Source: Neisseriales bacterium (GTDB taxonomy: Bacteria; Pseudomonadota; Gammaproteobacteria; Burkholderiales; UBA11063). Taken from it: a stretch of 59,164 nt of DNA. The notes beneath the pieces are model-generated. The model had not been told where the DNA came from, did no database searches, and was given only the letters and a program-made list of their open reading frames with translations. A program made the position numbers and the translations under genes. The stretch's first letter is position 1. The number at the start of each line of letters is the position of its first letter. Location of the stretch: contig SSGX01000044.1 in the NCBI GenBank assembly GCA_008017155.1, positions 1 through 59,164 of the forward strand. Reading direction: 5' to 3'. Positions 51,843 to 59,164 of this stretch are shown here, one piece after another.

Positions 51843-52909
51843 TATTTGCTACCTCCAGCCTGAATCTGGTTAAAAAACTGTTCAAAGAGATAAAACGTAT
51901 CTTGTGGTCCACTACTCGCTTCAGGGTGAAATTGAACTGCACTGTACATACCACTTGTGTGTGCTATACCTGCTACGGTATTATCATTAAGATGGCGGAA
52001 TGTTACTTCCCAATCACTAGGCAAAGTTTTATCATCAACCGCATAGCTATGATTTTGTGATGTCAGATAACAGCGGTCACGTTTCAAATCGATACATGGC
52101 TGATTGTGTCCACGATGCCCGTATTTAAGTTTATAGGTATTAGCACCAATTGCAAGCGCCATTAATTGCGAACCAAGGCAAATACCAAATATCGGTTTGT
52201 TTCTAGTCATTGCTTTAGCCAAGACTGCTACTGTTTGATTACATAATTTGGGGTCACCCGGACCATTGGATAACATCACTCCATCATAATCTTCATTGCT
52301 ATAATCATAGTCGAATGGAACTCTTTTTAGGGTAATATCAAAATTTAATAGACAACGAATGATATTTTCTTTAGCTCCGCAATCGACCAAAATTACCTTA
52401 TATTTCCCATTGCCAATGGTTTGTATTTCTTTAGGGGAAACTTCCTTAACCCAGTCATGAGTCATACTATCGGTAAAATCTGGTTCTAGATCAGCGTTTG
52501 TGGTAATAACACCGCTTAAAACACCATATTCACGGATAACTTTGGTAAGTTCACGCGTATCAACCCCGCAAATAAGTGGTATATTATGTTGTTTAAGCCA
52601 GCTTAAAAATGTTTGCTGTTGTGAATGATGTGCTGGCTCATCAAATACAGTTTCACAAATTACGCCTTTGGCATGTATTTTTTCTGACTCCCACCTTTTG
52701 CCAGCCGATACGCCATAATTACCCAAGATAGGAAAGGTGAAAGTCAGAATCTGCCCTGAATATGATGGGTCAGTCAGGGTTTCTTCATAGCCGGTCATCC
52801 CGGTATTAAAAACCACTTCACCATAACTGCTATCAGTTTGCCAGCCTGGTGCTAGTCCTTCAAAAATTCGTCCATTTGCTAATTTTAAATAAGCTTTTTG
52901 CATTTGCAT
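51842..52909 (-). CDS. carA: Carbamoyl-phosphate synthase small subunit
   Basis: A glutamine amidotransferase feeding ammonia to CarB. The N-terminal CPSase domain includes [20 protein letters not shown], and the class I GATase domain has catalytic Cys in PIFGICLGSQLMALAIGA and His/Glu in AVQFHPEAS. About 355 residues from ATG 52909 (GGGGTG upstream); ATG 52903 is nearly equal, and TTG 52921 would overlap pyrE. A decayed copy of its 5' third lies at 55849-56168. Confidence 0.96.
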   Translation of the reverse strand: MQMQKAYLKLANGRIFEGLAPGWQTDSSYGEVVFNTGMTGYEETLTDPSYSGQILTFTFPILGNYGVSAGKRWESEKIHAKGVICETVFDEPAHHSQQQTFLSWLKQHNIPLICGVDTRELTKVIREYGVLSGVITTNADLEPDFTDSMTHDWVKEVSPKEIQTIGNGKYKVILVDCGAKENIIRCLLNFDITLKRVPFDYDYSNEDYDGVMLSNGPGDPKLCNQTVAVLAKAMTRNKPIFGICLGSQLMALAIGANTYKLKYGHRGHNQPCIDLKRDRCYLTSQNHSYAVDDKTLPSDWEVTFRHLNDNTVAGIAHTSGMYSAVQFHPEASSGPQDTFYLFEQFFNQIQAGGSK

Positions 52910-52910
52910 C

Positions 52911-53498
52911 TTACACCCCAATTAAAGCTAAGGCTTTAGCCTTATCGTCTGCACTTATTTTGCCATGTTCTAATAAAATATCAATCAACTGATATAAGTC
53001 AATAATGCTATGTAAGGTATATCCTTGAGATTGCATTCTTTCTCGCCCGCCTTGATTTCTATCTACAAAGCAGACAATATCGCTTACCTTAACTCCAGCT
53101 TCCTCGATAACAGTAGTTGTTTCACTGATACTCATTCCAGTTGTGATTACATCTTCAATTATTAAGCAGCGATCACCAGATTTATAATTACCCTCAAGGA
53201 TTTTTTTGGTGCCATAATCTTTAGCTTCTTTACGTTTAAGTAACATAGGAATCTTATGTGCATAAGCTATTCCACTGGCAAAAGTAAGCGCAGAATATGG
53301 AACACCACAAATTAAGTCATAGCTTAATCCTGACATTTTGCTATAAAGTAAATCACATAGAGTGGTAAAGATTGTTGGATGTGAGATTGCAGTGCGAATG
53401 TCCGCATAGACATAAGATTGTTTGCCTGATTTAAGCGTAAATTCACCAAATTTAATCATTCCGACATCATACATATCCAAAATTAATTTTTCCAGCAT
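52911..53498 (-). CDS. pyrE: Orotate phosphoribosyltransferase
   Basis: Converts orotate and PRPP to OMP. FGEFTLKSGKQSYVYADIR and the PRPP loop CLIIEDVITTGMSISETTTV are diagnostic; LLKRKEAKDYGTKKILEG is the flexible catalytic loop. It has 195 residues, slightly short for the family. First structural gene of pyrE-carA-carB-pyrB-pyrI, preceded by TAAGGA and, 31 bp upstream, by an intrinsic terminator with a leader peptide. Confidence 0.95.
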   Translation of the reverse strand: MLEKLILDMYDVGMIKFGEFTLKSGKQSYVYADIRTAISHPTIFTTLCDLLYSKMSGLSYDLICGVPYSALTFASGIAYAHKIPMLLKRKEAKDYGTKKILEGNYKSGDRCLIIEDVITTGMSISETTTVIEEAGVKVSDIVCFVDRNQGGRERMQSQGYTLHSIIDLYQLIDILLEHGKISADDKAKALALIGV

Positions 53499-53528
53499 CT
53501 AAAAATCCTTATTAAATTATATTCAGGC

Positions 53529-53562
53529 AAAAAAAAACTCACTAATAAAATAGTGAGTTTTT
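53529..53562 (-). terminator. Attenuator terminator of the pyr operon
   Basis: On the minus strand AAAAACTCACTA (53562-53551) pairs with TAGTGAGTTTTT (53544-53533) and is followed by a T run reaching 53529. It stands between the leader peptide stop and pyrE, so it must be bypassed for operon expression. Confidence 0.88.
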
Positions 53563-53573
53563 AAATCTGTTAT

Positions 53574-53651
53574 TCACGGTACCAATGCAAAAAGAGCCAA
53601 TAAATCAATCTGGATCAGATTGATGGCTTGAATAAATTTAGGTTTAAGCAT
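53574..53651 (-). CDS. pyr operon leader peptide (25 codons)
   Basis: ATG 53651 with AAAGG about 8 bp upstream encodes MLKPKFIQAINLIQIDLLAL followed by FALVP and stop at 53574, 12 bp before the attenuator stem. The codons include U-rich pause-prone stretches (GCTCTTTTTGC). The layout matches pyrBI/pyrE attenuation in enterics. There, low UTP slows RNA polymerase, so that a ribosome on the leader disrupts the terminator. Confidence 0.7.
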   Translation of the reverse strand: MLKPKFIQAINLIQIDLLALFALVP

Positions 53652-53677
53652 TAGGTTACCTTTTTTAAAATCCGCAA

Positions 53678-53705
53678 ATTATAGCATAAAGTGCAAAAGT
53701 GTAAA
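53678..53705 (-). promoter_or_regulatory. Promoter of the pyr operon
   Basis: On the minus strand TTTACA (53705-53700), 16-bp spacer, TATAAT (53683-53678), about 27 bp before the leader-peptide ATG. Confidence 0.75.
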
Positions 53706-53958
53706 AATAAATTATGTACCGTATACAAATATTATTCTTTTAACTGATTAATAAATTATTTGCCCCGTCATTTTTGGACGGTACTAATTTGTTAACATGG
53801 AAGTTATAATGCTGCTCTTCACAGGACTATTTAAAAAATTAAGATTGTTACTTAATTGCTAAAGTGTTATCGCTAACATTTAGTATGCAAAGAAGTGGTT
53901 TCAGTAAAATTTCTCAAATAGTCTGTGTTTTTAATCTTATATTAGGAACTTATGTATT

Positions 53959-55755
53959 ATGAAAACTAAAACTTTAATTTCTACGCTATTGCTATCTTCG
54001 ATTTTATTCGGCTGTAATGGTGGCAGCAATCCAAATCAGTCACAAAATAATCAATCAGCAGTGACAAATCAGAACCAGGCTAAGCCTGCACTTAAGTCTT
54101 CAAATTTATATAACCCAAATATGCAATATGCAATTGTTTATGGTTCAGGACACGCAGCGGGACAAAATGCTGCATTTGGATTAATGTATGCAGTGCTAGT
54201 CAGTCAGCATGCGGAGGAGAAGGTATTTGAGTTTGCAGCAGAGATGCTAATGTATTCAACTGGAGTGGGAATCTTTGTAGGAGGTGCTGCAACGGCAATA
54301 GACGGTATTTATCATGCGATATGGAATACGGTCCATCGCCGAGATGGTTATCAACATATTAACTTTATAAATGTCGGTCCACAAATGGATGAAGCTCAAT
54401 GGCCATTGATGGTCTCTGGTGGTGGTCTTAATACCGATGATGGTAGTGGCGATAATCTTTTTCATGATTATAATGGCAGTTCATGGAGTGGCATTGGCAG
54501 ATTGAGTGATGAAGAGGTCAGTCAGATTTCAGTATCCTGGGATAGAACGATTGATTATGCCAACTCACGTGGCTTAAACCTATCAGAGGTTACTCCGTAT
54601 ATGGTTATTGCTACCAAATATGGTGAAGTTAACTATTATGATCCATCGAGAGGACAATGGTTTTCACTGATGGATGAATCTCACCGTGGAGATCTTGAAA
54701 ACATTGTATCTAATCGCGAAATAGGTAATACTGTTACTGGTATGTCAGTTTTGTGGCCGAGTGCTGGTGGTGATCCACGAATTGTATTGGCTACTGATAA
54801 TAATGGTAGTAATGGTGCTGAAGTTTACTACTATAATGGACATTTATGGACTAATTTTGGTATTACTAGTGGCAATAATGATTGGGGGCGTGATAATTCC
54901 GTCAATATTCTTCAAGTGTCGTGGAATCGCTATGGCTACGAAACACCTGATACTTCTGCGCCATATATTGTAGCGGGAACAAATTATGGTGAAGTAAAAT
55001 ATTACGATCCAAGCCGTTCATCGTGGTTTGATCTTATCCGGGATAACAATAAAGGTAATATCGAGAAGATTGCAAGCGGACGATCTATAGAAAACAATGA
55101 AATTGGTGCGATGGCAGTTGACTGGTCAGTTAGCGGTGATCCGCAAGTGGTTCTGGGGACAAGTAATAGTGGTGATAATGGTGCGGATGTGTATTACTAT
55201 AATGGGCATATTTGGAATAATTTTGGAATAACTACCCATAATGGTGACTGGGGAGTAGACAATGCAGTTACTGCTATGAATGTTGCATGGTGTGGCGAGA
55301 ATTGCACACCACGAATTGTAGCTGGTACCAACTATGCCGAAGTAAAATACTATGATCCTGCTCGTTCTGGCTGGTTTGATCTGGTCCGCAACGATAATCG
55401 AGGGAATATTGATCATATTGCCAATGGTAAATCGATTGAGGGAAATGCTATTTTGGATCTTCAGGCTTTCTGGTCTGAATCCGGTGATCCTCAAGTAGTG
55501 ATTTCTACTAATAATAGTGATAAAAACCATGCAGAGGTATATTATTATGATAGTCATATCTGGAATAACTTTGGGAATCCGGATTGGGGCAAAGATAATT
55601 CAGCTCCAGTATTAAGGGTTTACTGGCCATTAAATAATGACCTTACGCCGAAAGGAAATGGTACGCCATATATCATAGCGGGAACTACCTATGGTGAAGT
55701 TAAAGTATTTGATCCAACAGTTGGGTATTGGACGCAGAACACAATCTTTCATTAA
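53959..55755 (+). CDS. Large repeat-built lipoprotein (beta-propeller-like), unknown
   Basis: A 598-residue lipoprotein (ILFGC, Cys about 19) with a Gln/Asn/Ser linker, a Gly/Ala-rich segment (about 62-115) that may be membrane-active, then about three and a half modules of roughly 105-110 residues. Each module contains [PY]xIVAGTxYGEVKYYDPSR, a WFDL turn, GDPQVVLxTxNxGxNGAxVYYY and GHIWNNFGI. The alternating YGEV-YYDP and VYYYNGHIW blades suggest a propeller. Some blades resemble Asp-box-type repeats only loosely. No family recognised. A terminator follows 8 bp after the stop. Confidence 0.7.
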   Translation: MKTKTLISTLLLSSILFGCNGGSNPNQSQNNQSAVTNQNQAKPALKSSNLYNPNMQYAIVYGSGHAAGQNAAFGLMYAVLVSQHAEEKVFEFAAEMLMYSTGVGIFVGGAATAIDGIYHAIWNTVHRRDGYQHINFINVGPQMDEAQWPLMVSGGGLNTDDGSGDNLFHDYNGSSWSGIGRLSDEEVSQISVSWDRTIDYANSRGLNLSEVTPYMVIATKYGEVNYYDPSRGQWFSLMDESHRGDLENIVSNREIGNTVTGMSVLWPSAGGDPRIVLATDNNGSNGAEVYYYNGHLWTNFGITSGNNDWGRDNSVNILQVSWNRYGYETPDTSAPYIVAGTNYGEVKYYDPSRSSWFDLIRDNNKGNIEKIASGRSIENNEIGAMAVDWSVSGDPQVVLGTSNSGDNGADVYYYNGHIWNNFGITTHNGDWGVDNAVTAMNVAWCGENCTPRIVAGTNYAEVKYYDPARSGWFDLVRNDNRGNIDHIANGKSIEGNAILDLQAFWSESGDPQVVISTNNSDKNHAEVYYYDSHIWNNFGNPDWGKDNSAPVLRVYWPLNNDLTPKGNGTPYIIAGTTYGEVKVFDPTVGYWTQNTIFH

Positions 55756-55763
55756 GATACTTT

Positions 55764-55791
55764 AAAATGACAGCGTTATGCTGTCATTTTT
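55764..55791 (+). terminator. Intrinsic terminator after the repeat lipoprotein
   Basis: AAAATGACAGC (55764-55774) pairs with GCTGTCATTTT (55780-55790) around GTTAT and ends in T's. Confidence 0.85.
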
Positions 55792-55848
55792 CTGTTTCAC
55801 ATGGTCCATTAATTACCGTATTTTACTTTATTCTTAAGATGCTTTATA

Positions 55849-56168
55849 CAGCGGTATATTATTTGGTTTAAGCCAGTTTAAAAATGTTTGTTATTGAGAA
55901 TGATGTGCGGGCTCATCAAAAACAGTTTCACAAATTACGCCTTTAGCGTCTATTTTGCTTGATTCCCAACGTTTGCCAGCAGATGCTATGTAGTTTCCAG
56001 TATAGGGGAAGTAAAAGTCAGAATTTGCCCTGAATATAATGGGTCAGTTAGTGTTTCTTCATAGCCAGCCATTCCGGTATTAAAAAACATTCACCATAAC
56101 TGTTATTTGTTTGCCAGTCTGGTGCCAGTCCTTCAAAAATTCGTCCATTTGCTGATTTTAAAAATCTT
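55849..56168 (-). pseudogene. Decayed duplicate of the 5' third of carA
   Basis: This stretch aligns base by base to carA 52573-52890: for example CAGTTTCACAAATTACGCCT and CTTCAAAAATTCGTCCATTT are shared, with about 80-85% identity by eye across 320 bp. Several substitutions and single-base gaps destroy the frame. It would encode roughly CarA residues 8-115. The start region of carA (Met codons) is not retained intact. It sits between the repeat lipoprotein and a LysR gene, 3 kb from the parent. Confidence 0.88.
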
Positions 56169-56176
56169 TAGTCTGT

Positions 56177-57088
56177 TCAGTTTGTTTTTGCGATTAGCCT
56201 ATTAATGCAACTATAAATAAAATCAATAAAAGCTTGCTCAGGTCTAGTTAATCGTTTATTTGAAACAATGTAAAAGTCTTGTTTGTAAGCATAATATTCT
56301 GGAAGAACTCGGATTATTTTCCCACTATTAAGAGAATCTTCACACAAATAGTTAAAGCTACCAAAAATTAGTTTGCTAGTAAGCCCGATCTCTAGTGCAT
56401 GTGTAGCAATATTTACACTTATAGAGGTTTTAGAATTATCTATTAAGTATTTTTCATTTGTGTAACGATTAGTTAGCTTTATGTACTTAAGAGGTTTACT
56501 ATTTAGATAATCATTTCCTCCTAGTACATTATGGTGATGAAGATCTTCTGGTTTATCTGGAATCCCAAATTGTTTAGCATACTCTGGTGTGCAGTATAGG
56601 TCAACGGTTTCTGAGCGTAAAAGACGGTAATCGTACTCCTTACTATTGACTGGTTTACAAGTTATGGCTAAGTTAATATCATTATCTTTTAGGTCAGTAA
56701 TTTCATTATTGTAAATAATCGCCAGTTTAATTTGTGGATACTGTTCAATAAAGGTACATAAATATGGGTTGATTAATTTTGTAGATAGTCCTATAGGTAA
56801 AACAATCCGTAACTGACTATCTGGAATTGAATGACTATTTGGATTAAATTTTTCAATAATCTCTTCCATGTGAATAAGGATATCTTTGAATCTAATGTAA
56901 ACTGTTTCACCATCTTCTGTCAGTCGAATATTGCGGGTATCACGAACTAGAAGTATTTTCCCAAAAAATTTTTCCAATTCTTGAATTTTGCGTGTTAATG
57001 TTGCTGGTGATATTTTAAGTGACTTGGCAGTTTTACTGAAGCTTTGATTTTTGACTAAAGTTACAAATAAAAAGATATTTTCAAGCAT
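56177..57088 (-). CDS. LysR-family transcriptional regulator
   Basis: A 303-residue LTTR. The N-terminal helix-turn-helix reads NQSFSKTAKSLKISPATLTRKIQELE (16-41), followed by the linker helix and a periplasmic-binding-like effector domain (from about 90) with LRIVLPIGLSTKLINPYL. It belongs to the CrgA/DgdR-like group by overall look. The target is unknown; no divergent partner with a shared short promoter is seen (ychF lies 252 bp away). It lies directly beside the carA remnant. Confidence 0.88.
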   Translation of the reverse strand: MLENIFLFVTLVKNQSFSKTAKSLKISPATLTRKIQELEKFFGKILLVRDTRNIRLTEDGETVYIRFKDILIHMEEIIEKFNPNSHSIPDSQLRIVLPIGLSTKLINPYLCTFIEQYPQIKLAIIYNNEITDLKDNDINLAITCKPVNSKEYDYRLLRSETVDLYCTPEYAKQFGIPDKPEDLHHHNVLGGNDYLNSKPLKYIKLTNRYTNEKYLIDNSKTSISVNIATHALEIGLTSKLIFGSFNYLCEDSLNSGKIIRVLPEYYAYKQDFYIVSNKRLTRPEQAFIDFIYSCINRLIAKTN

Positions 57089-57340
57089 TCTAAATACCCA
57101 AATAAGTCTATTAGTTATAGAGAAGACTATTATTTTAACTTGAAATCTACCTCTTGTGTTAATTAGATTGATGCTGGAGTTTTAGATAATGATAAACTTA
57201 CGCTATCATACATAAGCTATGAGATCCAATTGCTATATAAATCTTGATTGAAATAAATTGTATTTCAATATTTTAATGATCGGTTTGGATTTGTTTTATT
57301 CGGTTTAGAGTTTGATTATAATGCGATTAAAGGAATATAA

Positions 57341-58432
57341 ATGTCTTTAAAATGTGGAATTGTTGGTTTGCCAAATGTTGGAAAGTCAACCTTGTTTAAT
57401 GCCTTAACTAAAGCTGGAATAGCAGCAGAAAATTATCCATTTTGTACTATTGAGCCAAATGTAGGAATCGTTGAGGTTCCTGATGAGCGCTTGGCTGAGT
57501 TGTCAAAGATTGTTAACCCACAAAAGATTCAATCAGCCATTGTTGAATTTGTTGACATAGCTGGTTTGGTTGCCGGAGCATCAAAAGGTGAGGGTTTAGG
57601 AAATCAGTTTCTTGCCAATATCCGTGAAACCGATGCGATAGTGAACGTTGTACGTTGTTTTGAAGATAATAATATTATCCATGTAAGTGGAAAAGTTGAT
57701 CCAATTAGCGATATTGAAGTTATCACGATGGAGTTGGCATTAGCAGATATGGCAACTGTCGAGAAAACTATTCAGCGTGAAGGCAAGAAAGCTAAATCAG
57801 GTGATAAGGAAGCGCAAAAGCTAGTTACTACACTGGAGAAGTTATTGCCTCATCTTAATGAAGGAAAACCTGCACGAACGCTTGGTTTGGATGAAGAGGA
57901 GTGTTTAGTTATAAAACCGCTTTGTCTTTTAACTATTAAGCCAGCGATGTTTGTTGCGAATGTTAGTGAAGATGGCTTTGAGAATAATGCACACTTAGAT
58001 AAATTGACTGCTTATGCTAAAGAGCAAAATGCGCCAATTGTGGCAATTTGTGCTGCAATAGAATCTGAGATTGCTGAACTTGATGATGTAGATAAGCTTG
58101 AATTTTTGAATGACATGGGAATGCAAGAGCCTGGATTAAATCGCTTGATTCGAGCTGGCTATAATTTACTTGGCTTACAAACTTACTTTACTGCAGGTGT
58201 AAAAGAAGTTCGTGCTTGGACCGTTAATATTGGTGCTTCTGCACCACAGGCGGCAGGTGTGATACATACCGATTTTGAACGCGGCTTTATTCGTGCTGAA
58301 GTGATTAGTTATTCTGATTTTATTCAGTATAAGGGAGAGCAGGGAGCAAAAGAAGCGGGTAAGATGCGGCTTGAAGGAAAAGAATATATTGTTAAAGATG
58401 GTGATGTAATGCATTTCCGTTTTAATGTATAA
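57341..58432 (+). CDS. ychF: Ribosome-associated ATPase YchF/OLA1
   Basis: An Obg-related P-loop NTPase preferring ATP. G1 [14 protein letters not shown] (8-21), G3 region [20 protein letters not shown], a coiled-coil insertion (about 125-165) and the C-terminal TGS domain ending [11 protein letters not shown] are all typical. It has 363 residues. AAAGGAATATAA precedes the ATG and TATAAT (57317-57322) may be the -10. pth, the common neighbour, is absent. Confidence 0.97.
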   Translation: MSLKCGIVGLPNVGKSTLFNALTKAGIAAENYPFCTIEPNVGIVEVPDERLAELSKIVNPQKIQSAIVEFVDIAGLVAGASKGEGLGNQFLANIRETDAIVNVVRCFEDNNIIHVSGKVDPISDIEVITMELALADMATVEKTIQREGKKAKSGDKEAQKLVTTLEKLLPHLNEGKPARTLGLDEEECLVIKPLCLLTIKPAMFVANVSEDGFENNAHLDKLTAYAKEQNAPIVAICAAIESEIAELDDVDKLEFLNDMGMQEPGLNRLIRAGYNLLGLQTYFTAGVKEVRAWTVNIGASAPQAAGVIHTDFERGFIRAEVISYSDFIQYKGEQGAKEAGKMRLEGKEYIVKDGDVMHFRFNV

Positions 58433-58544
58433 GTTAACTATATATAAGAAAGACCTTGTAGTTGGCTTATTAATTAAATGAATATTCCAACTACACTATT
58501 ACGGATGAATCATAAGTCGCATTTTTAACAGTCTTGGAGGGTAG

Positions 58545-58841
58545 ATGAATAAGTTCTTAATTGTTGCTTTACTGGTTTTTACATTTGATGTTAATGCTTT
58601 TAATAGTCTTAATCTGGATAAACAGATCGTAACCTGTAAGGGTGAAAGTGGTAATACGTATACATTAAATAGTAATTCATCTGCAGACGATATATTGAAA
58701 AACTGTAAGATTACTCATGAAGAGTCTGGTAATTATGCTCTTCGTAAGGAAACTACTGTTGAATTTAATGCTACGGTGATTACTCCTGTTAAGTGTGATT
58801 ATCACAATAATGTACTTGATGAATGCAAGTTTGTAAAATAA
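58545..58841 (+). CDS. Small secreted protein, unknown
   Basis: A 98-residue product with a strong GGAGGG before the ATG. Signal peptide MNKFLIVALLVFTFDVNA. The mature part has four Cys (VTCKG, LKNCK, VKCDY, DECKF), probably two disulfides, and beta-rich alternation. No family recognised. It stands alone between ychF and the rRNA operon promoter. Confidence 0.65.
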   Translation: MNKFLIVALLVFTFDVNAFNSLNLDKQIVTCKGESGNTYTLNSNSSADDILKNCKITHEESGNYALRKETTVEFNATVITPVKCDYHNNVLDECKFVK

Positions 58842-58918
58842 TAAGTTTGCTATCTAACTGTTTTAATTAATTTATAAGCTTAGGTTAAATGGTTTTTAAA
58901 AATTTTCACTAAAAAAGG

Positions 58919-58948
58919 TTGACATTGTGGAGTGTATTGTGTGATAAT
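58919..58948 (+). promoter_or_regulatory. rRNA operon promoter
   Basis: TTGACA (58919-58924) and GATAAT (58943-58948) with an 18-bp gap, followed by a GC-containing discriminator/early hairpin CGCG-AATGAAGA-CGCG. An AT-rich, UP-like stretch lies just upstream (58890-58916). It drives the leader below. Confidence 0.75.
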
Positions 58949-59164
58949 ACTGATCTCGCGAATGAAGACGCGGGTTAAAAAAGAGAAACAAAACAGATCT
59001 TTAACAAGATAAACAATCAATAAATGTGAGGCATCTAGCTATAGAAAAGGTAGTGCCGTGAAGTGATTCTTAATTGAATTGTTTCATGGTGTTACAAAAA
59101 ATAGCAGATGTCTAACGGGAAACCAAAGACGTCAAGCGAGTGTGTTCGTGTAATTGAATGCACT
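58949..59164 (+). ncRNA. rRNA operon leader with boxA-like antitermination signal (16S lies beyond the window)
   Basis: The leader carries GATCTTTAACA (58996-59006), close to the E. coli rrn boxA GCTCTTTAACA, followed by AAACAATCAATAAATGTGAG, a pattern common to proteobacterial rrn leaders. The mature 16S start is not reached by 59164. No ORF is present. Confidence 0.7.

Noticed and set aside
58457..58495. TGTAGTTGG...CCAACTACA inverted repeat after ychF as a terminator
   Set aside because: The loop is 21 nt and there is no T run; it may only be a weak structure.

Overview
This is a low-GC (by eye about 35-37% GC) Gram-negative chromosome segment. The gene repertoire (DsbA, UbiK, NlpD, LipB, PhoH, the PyrI/PyrB pair, SPOR and lipoprotein signal peptides, no sporulation or Gram-positive features) points to a proteobacterium. 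It is probably beta, with a Neisseriales-like flavour, but placement is inference from gene content. Coding density is high. Most genes are core housekeeping, with accessory blocks at about 16.9-18.1, 23.2-31.0, 43.1-44.2 and 53.9-57.1 kb. The right end runs into the promoter and leader of an rRNA operon; the 16S gene itself lies outside.

Left part (0-16.5 kb): an IS200/IS605-type element has cut the 3' end of an EmrA/AaeA-like efflux adaptor gene. Then come nadA, surE, an nlpD-like gene and a Gln-rich lipoprotein gene. A cluster follows with a phosphate acyltransferase, acetate kinase and a DUF3141 alpha/beta hydrolase resembling PHA synthases. A GH30 lipoprotein glycosidase, a small secreted protein and an SDR enzyme follow. 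On the minus strand runs ubiK-yifB-SPOR-dsbA-pcm-recA-recX, almost without gaps.

Middle (16.5-31 kb): a PhaZ7-like secreted PHB depolymerase, rpsU with a long leader, an APC/KimA-like permease, proS and a lytic transglycosylase gene whose signal-peptide codons contain a terminator. Next is an accessory island: a lasso-type asparagine-synthetase-like cyclase divergent from a 56-codon precursor-like peptide, a decayed second leader, a cupin, and a 36-codon peptide that has a paralogue 17.7 kb away. An ArsB/NhaD-type permease and a tandem pair of secreted proteins with aerolysin/ETX-MTX2-like sequence texture follow.

31-45 kb: an SDR-TrmB operon behind a promoter carrying a palindrome, nrdA behind two NrdR boxes 32 bp apart, a MetQ-like binding protein with a puzzling start, a YeiH transporter, an MFS transporter, and a tandemly duplicated tRNA-Val/tRNA-Asp array. 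Then come a bactofilin-like lipoprotein, lipB-ybeD-scpB-scpA, an orphan locus of three small unknown genes behind a palindromic promoter, and phoH.

Right part (45-59 kb): an unknown membrane protein, a TSUP permease and the pyrimidine operon pyrE-carA-carB-pyrB-pyrI. That operon has a complete attenuator: promoter, 25-codon leader peptide and intrinsic terminator. A repeat-built lipoprotein, a decayed duplicate of part of carA beside a LysR gene, ychF, a small secreted protein and the rrn promoter/boxA leader close the window.

The best candidates for undescribed biology are the lasso-like pair lacking any B-protein gene, the paralogous micro-protein family, the tandem pore-former-like pair and the leader-controlled pyr operon.
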